A stretch of DNA of 64,000 bases from Martinezella tropici (lineage in GTDB: Bacteria > Pseudomonadota > Alphaproteobacteria > Rhizobiales > Rhizobiaceae): assembly GCA_000799755.1 (NCBI GenBank), contig JUHI01000025.1:1-64000 (forward strand). Direction: 5' to 3'. The translations under genes were made by a program, and so were the position numbers. Numbering within the stretch: the first letter of the stretch is position 1; each line of letters opens with the position of its first letter. The notes under the pieces are model-generated. The model saw only the letters and a program-made list of their open reading frames with translations, made no database searches and was not told the origin of the DNA. This document shows, in pieces, positions 1-7,341 of the stretch.

Positions 1-339
1 GCCACTGACAAAGGTGGGTCCCGCCTGCTCCTGAACCGGCAGCAGAGGCGTGGTATCGGGTGCATAGGAACGGGGTATGCCGACGCTGGCGAGTTGCGCG
101 CTCGGGATCGTCGGCGCCGCCGTCACCGTCAGCACGCCGTCGATAAAGCTCATGTCGTAGTTGCCGGACGCGGCAAGCGAGCCTCGGGTGATGGCATAGC
201 TGCCCGGTGAGGAGAAGGACGTGGCCGCGCTTGCGAGCTGACCGAACAGCCTGTCGCCATTGACAAGACCCGCACCACCGATGGTGTGGGTGAAGAATTG
301 AAAACCAAAGCGATTCGGCAGGCGTGCCGGGCCAGCCGA
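1..339 (-). pseudogene. Fragment of an MBG-domain (filamentous haemagglutinin-type) adhesin
   Basis: The minus strand is open from a TGA at 340-342 to the window edge but has no start codon before the homologous part. It reads like one MBG/YDG repeat of large secreted adhesins: TIGGAGLVNGD, then a short spacer, GSYAITRGSLAASGNYDMSF and DGVLTVTA. A proline-rich stretch (IPRSYAPDTTPLLPVQEQ) follows and runs off the edge. Repeat homology begins near 305, and the residues upstream (about 306-339) do not resemble a repeat. The N-terminal signal, TPS domain and earlier repeats of such adhesins are missing. It is therefore probably the C-terminal stump of a deleted surface protein. The domain assignment rests on the repeat signature seen by eye. 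Confidence 0.6.
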
Positions 340-685
340 TCAATCGGTTCATGCAAGTGAAGGGGACGCTAGGTGGATTCTAACCCACTGTCGCCGTCCA
401 TTTCTGATCAATGACCACCGGACCGCGGCGCCGTGCGGTGTTTTGGTTCAGCTTCATTCAAGGTGGAACGAGAACACAAGCTTATCGCCGGAAGTTCGAA
501 GCGCCCTCGCGCCTGCAATGGCACTGTCGACGATCAGCAGCTTGTGCGCCTGCGCTCTGGTATGGACGTCTATCGGTCACGCCGAGGACAATGCGTGAGA
601 TTGTGAAGTGCTCAATGGTACATCCGCCATGCCGGCAACTGTCTGGCAGTTCAGCACTACCACTGGCGACGCCGATTCACGGCAC
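340..685. other. Gap with no supported gene
   Basis: This stretch lies between the adhesin fragment and the stop of the LysR gene. It holds only overlapping low-complexity frames without a plausible ribosome site or a recognisable product. I see no terminator or repeat in it. It is probably the scar of the rearrangement that removed the adhesin gene. Confidence 0.5.
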
Positions 686-1591
686 TTATCTTGGCGAAGG
701 CAGGCTGCTCCCCGCCAGGGTGTCTTTCATGAAGTCGACGAAAAAGCGCACTTTGGACGATATGTGCTTACGGCTTGGGTATACAGCATAGACGTTTCGT
801 TCCGGGGAAGGAAATTCGGACATGACTTCGATCAACCTTCCATCTTTGAGATCTTCGGCCACAAGGAAGTGCGGTTCAAGCACCAGAGCTTGGTGACCAA
901 GTGCAATCGATCGTGAAATGTGGCCACTCGATGCCTTTACACGTGGACGAATCTCGAAGTTCCTGGGAGATCCGTCGACCAAAAATTCCCAGCTGTAGCT
1001 TTCCTGATCTCTTGCGACCGCTGCAACGACGAATTTCTTAAGCTCATTGGGGTGCACAGGCATACCGTGTCGACGAATAAACTCAGGCGAGGCGCACAAG
1101 ACCATTTTCATAGTCGAGACGCGCCTCCTGACGAGGTCTGCGGAGTGCGCCTCGCCAATCCGTAAGGCGACATCAAACCCATCCCCGATCAGGTCAACGG
1201 GACGGTCACTGAGATCTATATCGAGGCTCAGGCGCGGAGCCTTTGTAAGAAGCTCGGGCCAGGCATTCATCAGATAATGAAGCCCGAATGAGGATGGGAT
1301 CGATACCCGCAACACGCCGACTGCAGACCCCGCGTTTCCGAGAAGGTTCTGTTCCGCATCTTCAATGATTTCAAGGGCCTCCACACAACGAGTGAAGAAA
1401 GCTCTTCCTTCCTCTGTTAATGCAACATGCCGTGTCGAGCGTTGCAGGAGGCGAGTGCCGAGCCGGGATTCCAGCGCTGCTATGTGTCGAGACATAGCCG
1501 GCCGAGAAGTTCCAAGTGTCTCGGCGGCCTTCGTAAAGCTTTTGAGTGTCGCCACGGCATGGAATGCCGTCATTTCATTGAAGCGATCCAT
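686..1591 (-). CDS. LysR-family transcriptional regulator
   Basis: A 301-residue protein of normal LysR length. The N-terminal winged helix-turn-helix spans about residues 1-60 (MTAFHAVATLKSFTKAAETL, then SRPAMSRHIAALESRLG). The substrate-binding domain runs from about 90 to 295, with VLRVSIPSSFG at its start and ALRIGE and ALGHQALVL further on, as in the CrgA/AaeR-like branch. It is divergent from the secreted monooxygenase-like gene at 1759, with 167 bp between the starts. By LysR convention it would control that gene and itself. The inducer cannot be read from sequence. Confidence 0.9.
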   Translation of the reverse strand: MDRFNEMTAFHAVATLKSFTKAAETLGTSRPAMSRHIAALESRLGTRLLQRSTRHVALTEEGRAFFTRCVEALEIIEDAEQNLLGNAGSAVGVLRVSIPSSFGLHYLMNAWPELLTKAPRLSLDIDLSDRPVDLIGDGFDVALRIGEAHSADLVRRRVSTMKMVLCASPEFIRRHGMPVHPNELKKFVVAAVARDQESYSWEFLVDGSPRNFEIRPRVKASSGHISRSIALGHQALVLEPHFLVAEDLKDGRLIEVMSEFPSPERNVYAVYPSRKHISSKVRFFVDFMKDTLAGSSLPSPR

Positions 1592-1758
1592 TGTTTCAAT
1601 TTTCGTACCAAGCTTGTTCGAAAAAGCAGTCTACAACGGGCTTGATGAAATAATCTACTCTAAAACATGTGAGCTTCAGAAGAGACGCTCGCAGGGCTCA
1701 AACAAGCGGTGCACGGCGACATAGCGGCACTGCAAGGAACAATCGTGAGGATAAGCGC

Positions 1759-2115
1759 ATGGCAAACATCGTATGGGCCGCTCTCGCCGCAACGGCGGCC
1801 TTGAGTGTAACGTCGGTAGCAAGAGCAGAAGTGATCGAGGTCGTGACGTTCAACCTAAAACCTGGCGTAACCGCCAAGGAGTTCGAGCCACTCGACAAGG
1901 CCGTTGGTGCCAGTCATGTTGCGAAGCAGCCCGGCTTCATTTCACGAGAATCAGCCGCCGGTCGGAACGGAACATGGCTAGTCGTAGTCCATTGGAAGTC
2001 CGTTAACGATGCCGAGGCATCGATGAACAGCTTCATGGCCGCGCCCGCAGCCAAATCATTTATGGACAAGCTTCAGGCGGATACCATGAAAATGGTACGT
2101 TACGATAAACAGTAA
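1759..2115 (+). CDS. Secreted antibiotic-biosynthesis-monooxygenase-fold protein
   Basis: The start at 1759 is chosen over an in-frame ATG at 1669 because a GTGAGG ribosome site lies 8 bases upstream and the protein then begins with a clean signal peptide (hydrophobic AALAATAALSV, cleavage near ARA). The mature part of about 95 residues (VIEVVTFNLKPGVTAKEF, then WLVVVHWKSVNDAEASM) has the ferredoxin-like ABM-domain pattern. This fold is used by small monooxygenases and by proteins of unknown role. Export to the periplasm is unusual for the fold. It is divergent from the LysR gene and probably under its control. The enzymatic function is unproven. Confidence 0.75.
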   Translation: MANIVWAALAATAALSVTSVARAEVIEVVTFNLKPGVTAKEFEPLDKAVGASHVAKQPGFISRESAAGRNGTWLVVVHWKSVNDAEASMNSFMAAPAAKSFMDKLQADTMKMVRYDKQ

Positions 2116-2160
2116 CGTTGTAAAGCGCATTAATTTAGCTTTCCAAAGCTTGTCGGTGGA

Positions 2161-2290
2161 TCGACCCTTACCACCGGCAAGTCAGCTTGGCATCGGCCGT
2201 TGGGCCAGAACGCCGCGAAGTTGCTTTTGCAACAGCTTACAGAGAAAAATGCCGACAAGCGTTGGAACTTCGTTAGGCGCGGTGCACCGA
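2161..2290 (+). pseudogene. Possible C-terminal fragment of a LacI-type regulator
   Basis: One frame here reads GQNAAKLLLQQLTEKN and then FVRRGAPT. This resembles the helix near the end of LacI/GalR effector domains (GQRAAELLL, then a VVRGST-like strand). There is no start, no DNA-binding domain and no clear end, and the frame continues into unrelated sequence. If real, it is only a remnant. The similarity is short and may be chance. Confidence 0.25.
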
Positions 2291-2535
2291 CCATCTATGA
2301 AATATGGCCCCATGATGCCACCGGACAGGTTGTACGCTTCATGCGTCGAGACAAGCTCCGCAACGATGATAGAACGATATCTGAAACGACGTCATTGTCG
2401 AAGTTCATCGCCACCACACCATCCTTGTTCATTTGCGTCGCGATTTCCCCCAGTTGCATCCGAACATGACCTTTCTGCGATGGCGATGTAGCAAACTTGT
2501 CAACGAGTTCTCGTCGTTTGAGTGGATCAGCGTCA

Positions 2536-2640
2536 GATGAAAATGCGGATCAGAGCGAGGTGCAACTGAACACTATGCTGCTGGAAGAAGGCATGGCACG
2601 GGTCAGGGCGCGCATCGCCAAGGGCGAAAGCGGCGAATGA
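2536..2640 (+). pseudogene. C-terminal remnant of a type II antitoxin
   Basis: This frame ends in LLEEGMARVRARIAKGESGE followed by TGA. Its stop overlaps the ATG of the ParE-like remnant (ATGA at 2637-2640), the usual antitoxin-toxin coupling. No start codon with a ribosome site and no DNA-binding half are visible upstream, so only the toxin-binding tail survives. The call depends mainly on the coupling to the ParE-like frame. Confidence 0.35.
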
Positions 2641-2738
2641 AATACTACACAATGCGGCTGTCGTCGGAGGCGGAGACAGACCTTGCGCGGATCTACAACC
2701 GTATCGCCGGCAAGTCAGGTTCCGCCATTACGGCTGAA
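2637..2738 (+). pseudogene. Truncated ParE/RelE-family toxin
   Basis: The first 34 residues (MKYYTMRLSSEAETDLARIY, then NRIAGKSGSAITAE) match the start of ParE/RelE toxins, where a beta-strand leads into the DLxxIYxxIA helix. Beyond about 2740 the sequence is the antisense of the neighbouring ThuA-like gene, so the catalytic C-terminal sheet is gone. The remnant lies tail to tail over the end of that gene. The recombination point is probably 2738-2760. Confidence 0.5.
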
Positions 2739-3404
2739 GCTATTTTCAACCTCCTGGCTCAGGTGCTCGCTGGCCCACCGCATCGGCGCCTCGATCTCTC
2801 GTCGAAGCCACGGGTAGAAGCCGTTGAGGAAGCGGGTAGCTGCAGGAATGTAGTAGCCGCCATGATGCATATGCGGATCGAGCGTTGTGGCGATCAGCCG
2901 ACCTCGAAAGCCGCGCCGGTCATCGAAGAGGATATCGCCAATCCGTTCCTCACTATGCGGTCGGCATAGTTCGACAATCGTGTCCGCTGTCCCGGCTTTC
3001 AGATAATGACCATGTCTGTGCCATTGCAGGTCCTTCAGGCCGATATAGCGATGCAGGCTGTGGCCTGCGTTGCCCATGCGATGACCGCTATCGGGATTTT
3101 CCTGCATGAACCAGGTAAAATTGGTGCCCGTAGGCACGAAGGTCATCCGCGGATCGACGATATCGGCGCGCACACCCCCCATCAGGACCAAGAAGCCCCC
3201 TCCATCGAGGAAAGCACGCAAAAGCGCCGCGTGACGTTTGAGTTGGTCGTTGTCGGAGCGGCATGCAATCACCACGGCTCGACTGCGCGCAAGATCCTCC
3301 TCGGTCAATTCGGGGAAATAGACGATGCGGTCGATCATCCTGGCATAGTCGCGCAGAAAATTGAGATGCTGGGGAAGCCCGTTATGAATGACTGTCAAAC
3401 TCAT
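2715..3404 (-). CDS. ThuA-like (GATase-fold) protein, C-half type
   Basis: A 229-residue protein whose ATG overlaps the stop of the preceding gene (ATGA), so the two are translationally coupled. Residues 1-95 form a flavodoxin-like half (MSLTVIHNGLPQHLNFLRDY, then LLRAFLDGGGFLVLMGG) of the kind found in ThuA and other class I glutamine-amidotransferase-fold proteins. The second half carries WHRHGHY and TTLDPHMHHGGYYIPAATRF. It is clearly paralogous to the C-terminal half of the split gene at 5726-7030, which has STLDPMFHHGSHFMPATTRF. The last 20 or so residues may be read-through into debris, because the antisense strand there is a toxin remnant. The biochemical role is unknown. Confidence 0.8.
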   Translation of the reverse strand: MSLTVIHNGLPQHLNFLRDYARMIDRIVYFPELTEEDLARSRAVVIACRSDNDQLKRHAALLRAFLDGGGFLVLMGGVRADIVDPRMTFVPTGTNFTWFMQENPDSGHRMGNAGHSLHRYIGLKDLQWHRHGHYLKAGTADTIVELCRPHSEERIGDILFDDRRGFRGRLIATTLDPHMHHGGYYIPAATRFLNGFYPWLRREIEAPMRWASEHLSQEVENSFSRNGGT

Positions 3405-4009
3405 GAGCGCGGCTCCACAAGCCAATTGATCAGATCATGGGTCAGATTCGGTGTATCGTGTGGCCCGCTATGGAAGGCGGCAATGTCGGGGCCGCCATGG
3501 CAAAAGAAGATGCCACCCGCCTCGTTCTCGATATACCAGTCGATCGCGTAGGCCCCGCGCCCGATGGTGTTTACCACCTTAGCCCCGGGCGGCGGAGGAT
3601 TGTGGCCGACACCGTAGACGCCCGCCATTCCCTCCAACAGATGAAACCGATCGAAGGGCAGCCTGTCGAATGCAGGATGAGGGCTGTGACGCTCGACCGA
3701 ATAGTCGCCGAGACCGGGAAGCGGAATGGGTTCGAAGGGCCGCAGGAACGGCATATAGGGAAGAGCAACGATATCGTTGGCAAGGATGGACGCCCCCTGC
3801 TCCCAGGCGCCCTGCAGCCATTCCCGCTTGCGCGATAACATGATCTCATCGCTTTGCATGGGTATGATGATCAGCCGGTGGCGAAGCGGCGCCGGCGTAT
3901 CGGGCAGATCGCGCACATGGACGATGTCCAGCGTCAGCGGCGCGGTCCGATAAGCCTCCGCGGGCGGTTCGTCCTCATTGCGGCTGCGAATGTAAAGAGC
4001 ATTGACCAT
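3401..4009 (-). CDS. ThuA-like (GATase-fold) protein, N-half type
   Basis: A 202-residue protein with no signal peptide. The N-terminal strand (MVNALYIRSRNEDE) and REWLQGAWEQGASIL fit a Rossmann-like GATase fold without an evident Cys-His-Glu triad. The C-terminal part (GMAGVYGVGHNPPPPGAKVV, then IDWYIENEAGGIFFCHGGPD) aligns by eye with the first domain of the gene at 5726-7030 (GVAGFYGRGCNPLPEGAVAV). Together with the next gene it makes a two-gene version of what upstream is a single two-domain protein. It follows the binding-protein gene, with a strong hairpin between them. The function is not known. Confidence 0.8.
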   Translation of the reverse strand: MVNALYIRSRNEDEPPAEAYRTAPLTLDIVHVRDLPDTPAPLRHRLIIIPMQSDEIMLSRKREWLQGAWEQGASILANDIVALPYMPFLRPFEPIPLPGLGDYSVERHSPHPAFDRLPFDRFHLLEGMAGVYGVGHNPPPPGAKVVNTIGRGAYAIDWYIENEAGGIFFCHGGPDIAAFHSGPHDTPNLTHDLINWLVEPRS

Positions 4010-4037
4010 CGTTCGTACCTGCTACCTGCCCATGCGA

Positions 4038-4063
4038 CAAAGGCCCGCCAAGGCGGGCCTTTG
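4038..4063 (-). terminator. Strong hairpin after the binding-protein gene
   Basis: A perfect 12-bp stem (arms 4038-4049 and 4052-4063) with a 2-base loop lies 7 bases beyond the stop of the binding-protein gene. On the minus strand it is followed by only a short T-rich stretch, so it may act as a partial terminator or an mRNA-stabilising end. That would raise binding-protein levels relative to the two ThuA-like genes downstream. Confidence 0.7.
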
Positions 4064-4070
4064 TGTTGTG

Positions 4071-5162
4071 CTATTTGCCGGCGAAGCGTTCGTAGCCTTT
4101 GGCCCCGGCATTCATGTCCATGCGCAGGATGGCGTCGATCTGCTTGTCCGTCGGGGTTTGCCCGTAGAGCTTCGGATACCAGTCCTTGATTTCGGCGCGC
4201 AGGTCGAAATTGAACAGGTCGGGCTGCAGGATATCGGCAAGCCACATCCAGCCGAGCGGCGATTCCGCACTGCCGGGATCCCAGCGATAGCCGCCCATCG
4301 GCATCTGGTAGACCCGCTTGTTCTTTGCCGCGTCGGTCAGGCCGAGCACCGGATCATCATAGAAGCGCTTGACGCTCGCCTTGTCCTCGAACGTGCTGAT
4401 GAAGATCACCTCCGGATTCCAGGCCGCAACCTGCTCGACACTCACCTGCTTCCACTTGTCGATGTCGGCAGCGGCATTGCGGCCGCCGGTAAGACCGATC
4501 TGCCAGCCGTCATGATAGTTGTTGCCGACGGTCCACAGCTTGTCGACGGAGTAGAAGAAATAGGCGACCTTCGGCTTCTTGTCCTCCGCGACGCCCTTCA
4601 GGCCCGCCTGCAGCTTGCCGATGACATCGTTGTGCCAGTCGTTGATCATTTTGGCGCGTTCCGGCTTGCCGATCGCCTGCCCGAGCATCGTCAGGCTCTG
4701 CTGCACATAGGTGTCGTCATCGCCGCTGACGACAATGGCGGTGTTGAGACCGGCATTGACCAGCGGTGCGATATTGTCTTCGCCCGCATGCGCCCATTGC
4801 AGCACGAGATCGGGCCGAAGAGCGGCGATCGCCTCGACATTCGGCTTGCTGCCCTGGGCCGCGCCACCGGCGAGAATTCCGGTTCCAAGCGCCTTGGCCT
4901 TGGGAAAGAATTCGCCGAGAATTCCCTGGGCGATCGCCGAATAGGCCTCCGGATGGGCGGCGATCAGGCGGTCGGCGCCTTGGTCCAGCGCGATCACCAT
5001 CGACGCCATGGGCACCGGAAAGGCGATGATCCGCTCGGCCGGCTTTTCAAGGGTAATGATCTTGCCGGTGAGATCGGTTATCTTGATCTCCTCGGCATGC
5101 GCGCTCGCGCCGGCGAACAGCGCCAGGGCGGCCAACAATCCGGCAAAGCCTTGTTTTTTCAT
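4071..5162 (-). CDS. Periplasmic binding protein, FecB/BtuF type
   Basis: The start at 5162 is preferred because it gives a typical signal peptide (MKKQGFAGLLAALALFAGA, cleavage after SAHA). The mature protein has the two-lobe metal-chelate binding layout. IKITDLTGKIITLEKPAERI opens the first lobe, VEAIAALRPDLVLQW follows, and the second lobe carries VAAWNPEVIFIST and KNKRVYQMPMGGYRWDPGSA. The length (363) suits the iron-siderophore/cobalamin/haem class. It sits in the same minus-strand run as an ABC ATPase stump, with no permease in view, so transport through a local partner looks lost or is supplied elsewhere. The ligand is unknown; a metal complex is the family default. Confidence 0.85.
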   Translation of the reverse strand: MKKQGFAGLLAALALFAGASAHAEEIKITDLTGKIITLEKPAERIIAFPVPMASMVIALDQGADRLIAAHPEAYSAIAQGILGEFFPKAKALGTGILAGGAAQGSKPNVEAIAALRPDLVLQWAHAGEDNIAPLVNAGLNTAIVVSGDDDTYVQQSLTMLGQAIGKPERAKMINDWHNDVIGKLQAGLKGVAEDKKPKVAYFFYSVDKLWTVGNNYHDGWQIGLTGGRNAAADIDKWKQVSVEQVAAWNPEVIFISTFEDKASVKRFYDDPVLGLTDAAKNKRVYQMPMGGYRWDPGSAESPLGWMWLADILQPDLFNFDLRAEIKDWYPKLYGQTPTDKQIDAILRMDMNAGAKGYERFAGK

Positions 5163-5220
5163 GGTCGTCTCGACTTTCCTTATGGGTGTTTTGGCAGCGT
5201 CATGGGTGTTCCACACCCGG

Positions 5221-5733
5221 TCAGGAGAGCAGTCGCACGGCATAGATTTCCGTTGCCGGCAATGGCCGCAAGCGGGCCGCCATCTCGGCCTTCAGTTCTT
5301 CGAGACGCGCGTCTTCCTGAGGCGTCCGGCTCGGATTGGCCCCGAGCGTGACGAACTCCTCGCGCACGTGGCCGGGCTTGATGACGGCCTCCGCAGTTCT
5401 GTCGCGATAGGTAAAACGGAAGACATAGGGACCCGGCGGATCGCTGATCACGTCCTTGCCGCCAATCGAACGGTCGATAGTGAGCCGGCCATCCGTCAAT
5501 GCGCGCGTCACCATCTCGATCGCATCGCGGGCGCCCGGACCGGAGAAGGCCGTCAGGATGGAAATCTCCCGTCGTTCGGGCGGTGTCTCGGAAAGCAGGG
5601 CAAAGGCCGCCTGCATGGCCTTCAGGCCATGCGCGACGCCGCCCGGAAAGCCGCCGCCGTGAAAGACGTTGATATCGTCGAAGGAGAAAACAAGATCCTT
5701 GCCGTTTTCACGGACAGTGATGGTGTCATGCAT
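5221..5733 (-). CDS. FmdE-like protein lacking the canonical Cys
   Basis: A 170-residue cytoplasmic protein. The stretch FHGGGFPGGVAHGLKAMQAA resembles the opening motif of FmdE-family proteins (HGHxCPGxAxGxR). Here the metal-binding Cys is Phe and the second His of the HGH is Gly. SGPGARDAIEMVTRAL and a following strand pair (YVFRFTYRDRTAEAVI) are consistent with the FmdE fold. Its start overlaps the end of the preceding ThuA-like gene by 8 bases, so they are co-translated. FmdE proteins bind metal or pterin cofactors in some settings. The loss of the Cys here points to a changed function, and the homology is tentative. Confidence 0.55.
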   Translation of the reverse strand: MHDTITVRENGKDLVFSFDDINVFHGGGFPGGVAHGLKAMQAAFALLSETPPERREISILTAFSGPGARDAIEMVTRALTDGRLTIDRSIGGKDVISDPPGPYVFRFTYRDRTAEAVIKPGHVREEFVTLGANPSRTPQEDARLEELKAEMAARLRPLPATEIYAVRLLS

Positions 5734-7030
5734 GGAGATAGGCCTTCAGGTTGGGGACGAAACGGTCCAGGAAGCGCGTGGTGGCAGGCATGAAGTGCGA
5801 GCCGTGATGAAACATCGGGTCGAGCGTGGAGAGGATCATTCGCCCCGGTGTCGAGACGTCGTCGACATAGAGAATGGCGCGACCCTCGGCGTCGGTCAAA
5901 AGCACCTCTGCACCCTCGGGCGGTTGGAACCAGCCATGCAGGTGCCAGGTGACATCCTCCTTGACCATGCCCCGCATCAACGGGTGATCGGGCGCGACGA
6001 TCGAGACGCCGAGATCGGCCTTGGGATCTCGCCACCACCACCAGTTGGTCGGCGTTTCGGTAAAATCGATGAAGGGAAGCCAGAGATCGGAGCGGCTTTC
6101 ACCCAGCGCCACCACCGTGCCACCCGCCTCAAGATGATCGGCGACAACCTGGCGCTGCGGCATCATACGCTGGGCCGGCGTACGGCATGGAACCCAGAGG
6201 ATATCGTCCGGCCCGAGCGCGCACTCAAGCTCTTCCGGCGCAACGATCTTGTCGAAAGCGTTGGAGTAACGCGGTCCCTCAAGGCTCCGAATGGCCTAGT
6301 AGGAGCCGGCCGATGGAGCCACGATGCGCCGGGATTTGGCGGTCGCCGACTTGCTGCCGCCAAAATCTTCCGGTGCTTCGAGTTCCCGGCCGCCGGCGGG
6401 GTCCGCGAAACCTACGCGCGCCGGATCAAGACAGGGGGCGCCGCCAGCCCAATCGAGAATTCGTTGCGTGAGTTCGGGTGCAAGCCCCCAATCCTGACCC
6501 ATGGCGCCGAGATCGTTGCCCGCATGCGAAAATACGCGCCCGCCGCCCGGCCTTGCCCAGACCCAGTCGACCGGCACCTGAGCTTCACCGAGGCCGTTGA
6601 CGGCGACGGCACCCTCCGGCAACGGATTGCAGCCGCGGCCATAGAAGCCCGCGACACCCTTGTTGGTTTCGATCTGGGCCAGGTCGATCCCGGCGAAGAT
6701 CGAGTGCGGATTGATCGATGTCAGAACAAAATCGGCCCTTCTGGGCGTATCGATCGGGCGGTACTGCGCCATGCCGTCGAGAAGCGGGCGTACGATGTGT
6801 CCGTTGAAGAACCAACGGCCTCCGCCGTCAAGAAAGGCGGCAAGCGCCTCCCTCATGCCGAGCATGGCATTCTGGTCCAATTGGTTGCCCGTGACCAATC
6901 CGCGACTGGCGAGCAGCCGCTCGCCAGTCAAATCGGTCTGTTCTACGATTACGATCAGGCCCTCGGCCGCGGCCTTCGCTACCGTCTCCGAGGGAGCGTC
7001 GTAGGCGGATTTCAGATAGATGACGCTCAC
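5726..7030 (-). pseudogene. Two-domain ThuA-like protein split by an in-frame amber codon
   Basis: The gene starts with GTG at 7030, overlapping the ATPase stump's TGA as GTGA. The first 244 codons give a ThuA-like N-domain (IYLKSAYDAPSE, GVAGFYGRGCNPLPEGAVAV, WVWARPGGGRVFSHAGND). A TAG at 6296-6298 follows ...VAPSAGSY. The same frame then continues without interruption as AIRSLEGPRYSNAFDKIVAP and DDILWVPCRTPAQRMMPQ to a C-domain ending at 5726. The second part has no good start until 6166, well inside conserved sequence. The simplest reading is one 434-codon gene broken by a point change of a Tyr codon to TAG. Suppression, a rare upstream start for the second half, or a sequencing error are alternatives. 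Both halves are paralogous to the genes at 2715-4009. Confidence 0.75.
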
Positions 7031-7341
7031 GCCGCCGCCTCGATCCCCGCAAACGCCGGCAGGATGGCCTTGCGCGCCTTGCCATCGGCGCCAGCTATAT
7101 CGACCCAGGACATCGGCACGCCGTAGAGTTCCGAAAGCTTTTCCGGCTCGATCATGTCCGCGACCGAGCCGCTGATTTCGCGGCCGGCCGGCATCATCAA
7201 CAACACATCGTCTGCAGCCGCCAGGGCATGGTTGGGGTCGTGCGTGGTGAACAGCACGGCCTTGTCGCGCCGGTGTCTCAACGCGTTCAGAAGATCGAGC
7301 GTCCGCGACTGGTTGCCGAGGTCGAGAGCGGATGTCGGTTC
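7027..7341 (-). pseudogene. 5'-truncated ABC transporter ATPase (FecE/BtuD-like)
   Basis: The retained part starts exactly in the Walker B region (EPTSALDLGNQSRTLDLLNA) and includes the H-loop (VLFTTHDPNHALAAADDVLL) and the C-terminal tail. Walker A, the Q-loop and the signature motif are absent. The Glu of the DEPTSALD motif is the last matching residue, at about 7339-7341. Upstream of that point the sequence belongs to the divergent histidine kinase. No functional ATPase can be made. The stop overlaps the GTG of the next gene, so this was the upstream member of the binding-protein operon. Confidence 0.85.

Noticed and set aside
411..916. Two overlapping plus-strand frames before the LysR gene end
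   Set aside because: Partly antisense to the LysR C-terminus, with no ribosome site or family resemblance.
4002..5351. 449-codon open frame on the plus strand over the binding-protein gene
   Set aside because: The opposite strand has a clear signal peptide and family motifs. This frame has shadow composition.
5669..7126. 485-codon plus-strand frame over the split ThuA-like gene
   Set aside because: No recognisable domain, and the conserved motifs are all on the minus strand. It does not rescue the amber codon.
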